A stretch of 64,000 bases of DNA from Chthonomonas sp. UBA2785 (GTDB lineage: Bacteria > Armatimonadota > Fimbriimonadia > Fimbriimonadales > Fimbriimonadaceae). The position numbers were made by a program, and so were the translations under genes. Positions 58,447-64,000 of the stretch are shown here, piece by piece. Below the pieces are notes generated by a model. That model did not search any database and was not told where the DNA came from. It worked only from the letters and a program-made list of their open reading frames with translations. The stretch lies in assembly GCA_002352215.1 (NCBI GenBank), contig DEIB01000009.1:1-64000 (forward strand). Reading direction: 5' to 3'. How positions within the stretch are numbered: the first letter of the stretch is position 1; the number at the start of each line of letters is the position of its first letter.

Positions 58447-61251
58447 TTATCGAACCACGTTGACCGGCACGATGCGTCGGACTCGCTCACCGGAGGGAGT
58501 TTCCGCAAGGATCTCCACTCGGTAGACGCCCGGCGCGACGGCTCGGTTCGCATTGTCTTGCAGGTTCCAGGTCACGCTGTTTTCACCAGCCCCTTCGCTG
58601 CGGCCACGGCTGACCGTGAACACTTCGCGGCCCGTGCCGCTCAGGATTCGCACCGTCACCAAGGCATCGGCGCTGAGCGCGTACTGCACCGTCACCGGGG
58701 CATTCACGTCGCGGGTCGGTCGGCTGACCACCACGTTGCCAATGACGGGTCGGCTGGAGCCACCCGGTTCGGCGGTCACGGTGAACAGGCGGGTGCCCGG
58801 TTCGCTGACACGGAACGTGTAGCCACTGCTGGCGCGGAGATCGCGGCTTTCGCCGGTCACTTCGTCCTTAATGCGCAGGCGGACGGCACGCGTCACGCTC
58901 GGCAGGTTCGGCCAGGTCACGGTGTACTCACCGGCTTCCGTCGCATTCACCGAAACCTTCCACTCTTCGCGGCCCACGCGAGCACTGAAGCTGCGGGACA
59001 GGTCGAGGTTGGTGTTCTCGGGGTTCTTGATGGAAAGGGCGGCGGCGGCACTCGGGGCCATCGGCGGTTCCGGCGTGGTCAGTATCTTGGCTTGCTGCGC
59101 ATCGCGCACTTGGCCAATGAAGTTCTGACTATCGATACCCTTGGCACTGCGCACCGCGAGTTCGAGGCGCCAGTTGCGATCGGACTGGACGAAGCCGTCA
59201 TCCACGGAGCGACCCGAGTTCGGCAGGCCTTCTTGGAAGACCGGCGGGAAGATCAGGCGCACCGGGCGGAAGCCGTTGCTGAAGACCCAGTAACCAACGT
59301 GCGGCTGGAAGGTCCCGTTGGAGCTGCTTTCGAACTTGTACTGGCCAGTACCACCATCGGAGCGATCCCAGTAGATGAGGCTCGAGCTCACAACGCCCTG
59401 GGAGACCAGTTGGTTGAGGCTGAAGACCGTTTCCGGGCTATCCGCGTAGACGGCGTTGACCTGAGCGGCCGGCACCGGATACGGGTACGGGTTGCCAATA
59501 AGGTTCCAACCTTGCTGGAGCGTGATGGAGAGACCACCGGCGCCCGAGTCGGTCGGCGGCACCGCGTTCGGCAGCACGTAGTTGCCGAGGTCGCTGGTGG
59601 GCAGCACCCAGTAAGCGCGACCACGTTCGGCACTTTCCGCCGGGCGGAAGGTGTTGCTGAGCGGGTCGAACCGGAAGGCTTGGAAGTCCACACCGGCTTG
59701 CAGGCCGAGAATCGTATCGAACGAAGAGTCCTCGAAGGTGTAGGGCAGGGTCACCAGGCTCGGGCCAGCCGGGAGCGGCAGGCGCGGCGTCGGCGAGACC
59801 ACCATGTTGGCTTCGAGATTCTTTTCCGCACCCGGAGGAGCGATCACGTTCACGCGAAGCTTTTGTGCACCAGCGAGATTCTCGTCCACTTCCACTTGGA
59901 AGTCCACGAAGCCAATCCCGTTGGCCGGGATGCTACCAATCGTCTTGGTGCCCGTCTCGCCCGTCGGGAAGGTCATGCCGTCCGGCAAGAACAGTCGGAT
60001 CTGCGCGTTGTTCAGCGGCACTTCCTTGTCCACATCGGCAAACTGGTTGTCAATGTAAACGCGGACCGTGAACGGGTTCTGCGCAAAGGATTGCGGATCG
60101 TTCGGGTCGGTGGCCAGGAACTTCGGCGCGTCCACCACAACGGTGTACGGGTCGGCGTAGTCGGACACGCTCCAGGACGATCGGACATAGTGCACGATCG
60201 TGCGCTGCTGGCCGGGGCCCACAGTCGCTACGGGGAATCGCTGCACAAACGTCGTTTCGTTGATGAAGACGTCGGCTTCTTCCGCCGGGATCGGGGCGTT
60301 ATCGCCGAAGACCCGGAGGTTGATGTTGTTGCCGAAGCTGGTCGTGGTGTGGTTGCCCACCTTGATCAGGTCGGTACCGGTCGCGTCCGGAGTTTCGGCC
60401 GGCGGGATGTTGTCCACGCGCAGACCGTAGTTGTTCGTTTGACCGAACAGGAACTGCATGTAGGGCGGGAACCGGAGGCTGCGGAGGTCATGACGACGCT
60501 CCGTGCGGATCGGTCGTTGGCCCGGCAGGTCGCTCACGCCGATATAGCCTTCGGGCGTTTGCTTGGGGTTACCCGTAGCACTAAAGCGAGTGGTGTGAGC
60601 CTGGTTGGCACCGGATTCAGAGTCAAAGACTCCATTGCCCGTGCGCATGCCCGGCAGACACGAGAAGAGCAGGCCGTAAGATTGCCCGTCCGCTGCCAGG
60701 TTGGTCATGCGCCAGCGCATTCGAGCGGCATCACCAAGCAGTCGGACCTGACATTCGACGTCTACATCTGCGTCGTTCCACGAGGCCACGATATAGCGTC
60801 GGCTGGCACCCACATAGGTAACGCGAAGGCCGCCGTCGCCAAACAAGGCCGAACCAGCGCCATCATTATCACCCTTGAGAATGCGAGCGAAGACATAGTC
60901 ACCTACGGGGTCCGTCGGCGCCCCGAAGGTCAGCGCCATGTCGTCGTCAAAATTGCTCTGAACGCTCCCTAAGTTTCCAACCTGGAAAGCAAAGCGACCC
61001 GCCGCATCAAGGGTGCGGGCGGTAGGGGCGTAGCAGGGGCCATTTTGGCCACCGTAAGTCACGGTGCCGCTGGCACCCACGGAAATCCGCATCAACTCAT
61101 TCTCAATGAGGTTGAAGCCATAGTCCGTGGAATACGGAGCCGTGTTCTGCGGGTCGATACATTCGAACGACCAGCCACCAGCACCAAACTGAGCTTGGGA
61201 GACCGCGGCGAGGGCGGCGGTCGCCATGAGCACTCCAAATCTGCGAATCAT
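58447..61251 (-). CDS. Large secreted protein with C-terminal FlgD-type Ig domain
   Basis: A 934-residue exported protein with signal peptide MIRRFGVLMATAALAAVSQA. The N-terminal 400 residues are beta-rich and of unknown family; the middle contains a Pro-rich segment and CARDB-like strands. The last 100 residues (ALVTVRILSGTGREVFTV ... WNLQDNANRAVAPGVYRVEI) are the FlgD/por-type Ig module often found at the C-termini of secreted proteins. GGAAAGAG precedes the ATG. It is the second gene of the envelope operon. Confidence 0.78.
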   Translation of the reverse strand: MIRRFGVLMATAALAAVSQAQFGAGGWSFECIDPQNTAPYSTDYGFNLIENELMRISVGASGTVTYGGQNGPCYAPTARTLDAAGRFAFQVGNLGSVQSNFDDDMALTFGAPTDPVGDYVFARILKGDNDGAGSALFGDGGLRVTYVGASRRYIVASWNDADVDVECQVRLLGDAARMRWRMTNLAADGQSYGLLFSCLPGMRTGNGVFDSESGANQAHTTRFSATGNPKQTPEGYIGVSDLPGQRPIRTERRHDLRSLRFPPYMQFLFGQTNNYGLRVDNIPPAETPDATGTDLIKVGNHTTTSFGNNINLRVFGDNAPIPAEEADVFINETTFVQRFPVATVGPGQQRTIVHYVRSSWSVSDYADPYTVVVDAPKFLATDPNDPQSFAQNPFTVRVYIDNQFADVDKEVPLNNAQIRLFLPDGMTFPTGETGTKTIGSIPANGIGFVDFQVEVDENLAGAQKLRVNVIAPPGAEKNLEANMVVSPTPRLPLPAGPSLVTLPYTFEDSSFDTILGLQAGVDFQAFRFDPLSNTFRPAESAERGRAYWVLPTSDLGNYVLPNAVPPTDSGAGGLSITLQQGWNLIGNPYPYPVPAAQVNAVYADSPETVFSLNQLVSQGVVSSSLIYWDRSDGGTGQYKFESSSNGTFQPHVGYWVFSNGFRPVRLIFPPVFQEGLPNSGRSVDDGFVQSDRNWRLELAVRSAKGIDSQNFIGQVRDAQQAKILTTPEPPMAPSAAAALSIKNPENTNLDLSRSFSARVGREEWKVSVNATEAGEYTVTWPNLPSVTRAVRLRIKDEVTGESRDLRASSGYTFRVSEPGTRLFTVTAEPGGSSRPVIGNVVVSRPTRDVNAPVTVQYALSADALVTVRILSGTGREVFTVSRGRSEGAGENSVTWNLQDNANRAVAPGVYRVEILAETPSGERVRRIVPVNVVR

Positions 61252-61338
61252 TTTGTTCTGTTCTCTTTCCAGGGTGGAGGCAGAACCCCTTAGTAGGGGC
61301 ACTGCCTCCGGTCAAGTGACAAGCGTCGAGCGTAACCC

Positions 61339-63255
61339 CTAGGGGATCACCGGTCGGTTCAGGAGGCGGACACCCGAGAAGATGTAGCGCTCACCAGAGG
61401 CATCCATCACCGGACCCGGCTCGTCGCCGACTGCCCTTACACCCACGCGGTAGAAGATTTGAGCGGAGCCCGGGAAGGCTTGGCTGAAATCAATTGCCGG
61501 TGTGGTGATCGTGGCACCCGTTGCCGTCTCTCTATCGACGACACGAGACACGATTTGCGTTCGACCGCTCGGGAAAGTCGAGACATCCGACACTTGGACG
61601 ACGTACTCGATCTGGATCGTCGGGTTAGCGCCACGCACGCTGCGGAACAGGACCGAGCGCGGAATGGCGACGGTTTCACCGTCAATCGGCTGAACTAGTT
61701 CGGTCGAGTTGAGCGGCGTAGCCGATCCGCTGGACGGCTGGCGTCCGCTGATGAAGTAGCACCATTCTGCGCCGGAAGTACCGCCGCCCGTGCCACCCGT
61801 GGTGTTACCCGTAGTGTTACCCGTCGTGTTACCCGTCGTCGAACCGGTCGTAGTACCCGTGGTGCTACCCGTGGTCGAACCGGTGGTCGAGCCCGTCGTG
61901 CTACCGGTCGTCAGACCGCCGCCCGTGGCACCACCGCCACCACCGCCGCCGCCATCACCCGGCAAGTCGTTCGGACTCACGCGGTAAATGGATTCGACGA
62001 AGTAGGTGAAGCGTTCGCCCACCGCAATCGGGGTCGGCGCAACCACGCCCACCGAGGGGACATCGTTGCAGTTGATGCCGCCGGAGAGCCCGTCGCCACC
62101 AAACATGCCAATGCCGTTGTCGTTCGGGGCATGCGTGCCCAGCAGGTCGTCGAAAGCGAAGCTCTGCGAGCCATCCACAACGGCCACCGGAGTGACGTTA
62201 TTGTTGCGATAGACCTGCCAAGCGAAGCCGCTTTGGGTGCCACGGAAGAAGGCGTCGCGCTTCCAGGAGATCTTGACCCCCGGGTTGTTCGCGCTCACCG
62301 TGAGGGCTTCCACCGTCACGTTGTTCGCAGCGACGTTGTTGCTGCCTCGGCCTTGACCGAACAGCAGTCCCGCCACCACGAGCAGCACCACCACGCCAAT
62401 GACGGCGTTGTTGTTGCCACCCGAGCGGGTGTTGCGCGTCTTCACCGAACCATCAGGGTTGATGGTGGATTGCGGAATGGGAACCGTAAAGAGGGGTTCC
62501 GCCTTGTCACCCGGGCGCACACCCACATAGGAGCGCGTCACGCGGACATAGGCCGAGTCGGCGTCGGTCGAACTCACGGTGGCATCGGCCACCAGTTGAT
62601 CGCCGCGCGTGATGATGAGGGCCATGCCCTGCTTCAGACCCGAGGTTTCGCCTCGGTTCAGCAGCACTTCGCCACCCAGCACGTTCAAAACGGCTGCCGT
62701 GGGGAGGGTGCGCGAACTGATTTGGCTCATGGCGTCGAAGGCCATGGCCGCAAAGGCGTCTTCGAGAAGTTCTCCGTCATCAACAGAGTTGTCTCGGACG
62801 GCACTCGTACCCGCGACGGCGGCACCATTCACCACGCGGCCGGAGGCAACACTGGTCATGAGGACGCGAACCGAAACTTCGGCACGCTTACCGTTGCCAA
62901 CTTCGGTGACCCGAGCGGCATAAACTTCGCCGTGGACGATCTTGCCGACTTCCATCGCTTGACCGAGACGAATCAGGTCGCGCGTGGATTCCAGCGGGCC
63001 AACGAGACCCAGATCTTCCATCTCACGGTACGCCCGCTCCAGAGTTTCCATCTGGAAGCGAGGGTTATCCTCCATCACGTCCAGGATGGCTTGCGCCGCC
63101 TGAACTCCGAAGGCGTTTTCAACGCCATTCTTGCCGACGAAATCAACGACGCCGACAGGTTCCCCTGCCGTTACCACTTGGGCATACGCCGTTCGCGGGG
63201 CCATTGCCACCGCCACGAAAGCTATCAGAAGTCCCCAAAGGGCCAACCAACGCAT
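61339..63255 (-). CDS. CsgG-like secreted protein with Gly- and TTGS-rich linker
   Basis: A 638-residue protein with a signal peptide ending in RTAYA (start 63255, AAGGA site). Residues about 30-175 are CsgG/LpoB-like (VGVVDFVGKNGVENAFGVQA, FQMETLERAYREME, GKIVHGEVYAARV). A hydrophobic span (AVIGVVVLLVVAGLLFG) near 300 may be a membrane anchor. A fibronectin/Ig-like part follows, then G9 and about ten TTG(S/T/N) repeats, then a C-terminal Ig-like domain. It heads the operon and probably works at the outer membrane. Confidence 0.75.
   Translation of the reverse strand: MRWLALWGLLIAFVAVAMAPRTAYAQVVTAGEPVGVVDFVGKNGVENAFGVQAAQAILDVMEDNPRFQMETLERAYREMEDLGLVGPLESTRDLIRLGQAMEVGKIVHGEVYAARVTEVGNGKRAEVSVRVLMTSVASGRVVNGAAVAGTSAVRDNSVDDGELLEDAFAAMAFDAMSQISSRTLPTAAVLNVLGGEVLLNRGETSGLKQGMALIITRGDQLVADATVSSTDADSAYVRVTRSYVGVRPGDKAEPLFTVPIPQSTINPDGSVKTRNTRSGGNNNAVIGVVVLLVVAGLLFGQGRGSNNVAANNVTVEALTVSANNPGVKISWKRDAFFRGTQSGFAWQVYRNNNVTPVAVVDGSQSFAFDDLLGTHAPNDNGIGMFGGDGLSGGINCNDVPSVGVVAPTPIAVGERFTYFVESIYRVSPNDLPGDGGGGGGGGATGGGLTTGSTTGSTTGSTTGSTTGTTTGSTTGNTTGNTTGNTTGGTGGGTSGAEWCYFISGRQPSSGSATPLNSTELVQPIDGETVAIPRSVLFRSVRGANPTIQIEYVVQVSDVSTFPSGRTQIVSRVVDRETATGATITTPAIDFSQAFPGSAQIFYRVGVRAVGDEPGPVMDASGERYIFSGVRLLNRPVIP
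61798..61920 (-). repeat. 12-bp tandem repeat encoding TTGS/TTGN units
   Basis: About ten degenerate 12-bp units inside the 61339 gene, encoding TTG plus S, T or N. Codons vary between units (third positions differ), so this is a selected protein repeat rather than a recent microsatellite, although unit-number change is possible. Confidence 0.8.
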
Positions 63256-63355
63256 CTTCAGATCCTTACGCTGTGTCACGCGTGCTCCTCGATCTCCCTG
63301 GTTTGGATGCGCAATAGGGACGACAATGCCGGTCCTGTTGAACATGCCAGGTGAG

Positions 63356-63385
63356 ACTATAGCCGATCCGCTTCACGCCTTGCAA
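63356..63385 (-). promoter_or_regulatory. Sigma70-like promoter of the envelope operon
   Basis: TTGCAA (63385-63380), an 18-bp spacer and TATAGT (63361-63356) on the minus strand. It gives a leader of about 90 nt before the ATG at 63255. Confidence 0.55.
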
Positions 63386-63437
63386 CCTCATTGACCCTGT
63401 TTCGCACGATTCTCGCGCGATGAGCACCAAATTGGCA

Positions 63438-64000
63438 CTAAGACAGCGGCGAGGGGCGATTCAGAAGATCGTTGCGGGCAGAGTCCGCTAAACGCTCGAC
63501 TATTTCGCGGACGGAATCAATGGGACTATTTGTTCGGATGACCGCATCCGCAAACGCACATTTCGCGCGGGTCGGCAGTTGCGCGTGCAACAACTGGTCC
63601 ACGGCCCGCTCATCGCCCAGGCGTTCCAGCAGGCGACGGCGCTGCTCAGAGGGGCGGCACGTGACCACCCAAATTCGCTCGCACCATCCCGTGAGGGCGG
63701 TTTCGACTAAGAGGGGAACCTCGACAGCTTCCGGCTCGCGGGCCAGAATTTCGTCCCAAATCAATTGGTGAAGTTGGAGGTTGAGCGCGCGGCGGAGGGT
63801 GGGCTCGGTGGCCAGCACCTCGCGCAAGGCCACGCGGTCATCTAAAGAGGGGAGCCCGAGCGCGCGCGGGAGGTCTCGTTGAACCTCGGGCCGAGAACGA
63901 ACCTCGGCGGCGACTTGATCTGCGCTCAGGGTACGCCAGCCGTTGTCGGCCAGCATCTGCAAAACGGTGGATTTGCCTTCGGCAATACCCCCCGTGACCG
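63438..64000 (-). CDS. coaE: Dephospho-CoA kinase (5'-truncated by the window end)
   Basis: Last step of coenzyme A synthesis, ATP-dependent phosphorylation of dephospho-CoA. 187 residues are visible up to the natural C-terminus; only the first few N-terminal residues lie beyond 64000. The P-loop reads GGIAEGKST rather than the usual GGIGSGKS. LSADQVAAEV (the D of the DAD/DxI motif) and WEIP-like EVPLLVETAL follow, as does the lid CRPSEQRRRLLER. The region 63386-63437 has no gene. Confidence 0.88.
   Translation of the reverse strand, partial: VTGGIAEGKSTVLQMLADNGWRTLSADQVAAEVRSRPEVQRDLPRALGLPSLDDRVALREVLATEPTLRRALNLQLHQLIWDEILAREPEAVEVPLLVETALTGWCERIWVVTCRPSEQRRRLLERLGDERAVDQLLHAQLPTRAKCAFADAVIRTNSPIDSVREIVERLADSARNDLLNRPSPLS

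Noticed and set aside
58558..60972. An 804-codon open frame on the plus strand
   Set aside because: It is antisense to the FlgD-Ig gene, has a composition typical of reverse frames in high-GC genes, no domain and no upstream signal.
61790..61990. A possible CRISPR-like array in the repeated region
   Set aside because: The units are 12 bp, adjacent without spacers, and encode TTG(S/T/N) in frame within a secreted protein.

Overview
The window reads as a high-GC, diderm bacterial chromosome and most resembles a member of the Armatimonadota (Fimbriimonadia-like). This placement is an inference. It rests on several secreted proteins with PEP-CTERM tails ending in arginine-rich stretches, a planctomycete-like redoxin, an OstA/LptD-like outer-membrane barrel, and many genes whose -10 box lies directly before the start codon, as in Deinococcus and Actinobacteria. 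There is no rRNA, CRISPR array, phage or insertion sequence. Two tRNA genes are present, Thr-CGT and Val-CAC. Genes are tightly packed, with many 4-bp start/stop overlaps and convergent ends that overlap by 4 to 35 bp.

Layout. 1-3.3 kb: hisD, a beta-hydroxyacid dehydrogenase and a BMP-type ABC ATPase in one minus-strand operon. 3.4-6.2 kb: secreted redoxin-like protein, gltX, GYF/TM2 membrane protein. 6.3-9.4 kb: response regulator, histidine kinase and a Gly/Pro-rich secreted protein. 9.5-18.1 kb: DUF1287 protein, SLC13 transporter, M14 carboxypeptidase, two tandem paralogues, a repeat protein operon, tRNA-Thr, a PEP-CTERM protein and a sialidase-like protein. 18.3-28.5 kb: HPPD, stalk-domain protein, SARP-like regulator, pyruvate dehydrogenase E1 alpha/beta, phosphoesterase, trmFO, Gfo/Idh oxidoreductase, TerC and FmdB. 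28.5-38.9 kb: BMP lipoprotein, transketolase, a large glycosidase-like secreted protein, VanX-like dipeptidase with a polysaccharide-export protein, a PEP-CTERM protein and a phytanoyl-CoA dioxygenase-like enzyme.

38.9-43.9 kb is the accessory part. It holds an AT-richer HEPN-domain gene, an orphan gene, a beta-propeller-like secreted protein, and a gene broken by an in-frame stop. A short decayed copy of that broken gene lies 2.3 kb away. 43.9-54.6 kb: tRNA-Val, ArsR/AHSA1 pair, a third PEP-CTERM protein, alpha-L-rhamnosidase, a second PhyH-like enzyme, DUF4870 and DUF817 membrane proteins, uridine kinase-like protein and nadB. 54.6-63.3 kb is a four-gene envelope operon: CsgG-like protein, large FlgD-Ig protein, Big1-OstA-barrel protein, and a secreted protein starting inside the barrel gene. 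The window ends in a partial coaE.

The most distinctive genome-level signal is the promoter layout. About eighteen genes have a TANNNT-like hexamer 6 to 9 nt before the start codon and little or no ribosome binding site, which predicts leaderless or nearly leaderless mRNAs. This pattern also locates the original start of the broken gene at 43815. Other genes in the same window keep clear GGAGG sites, so two modes of translation initiation appear to coexist.
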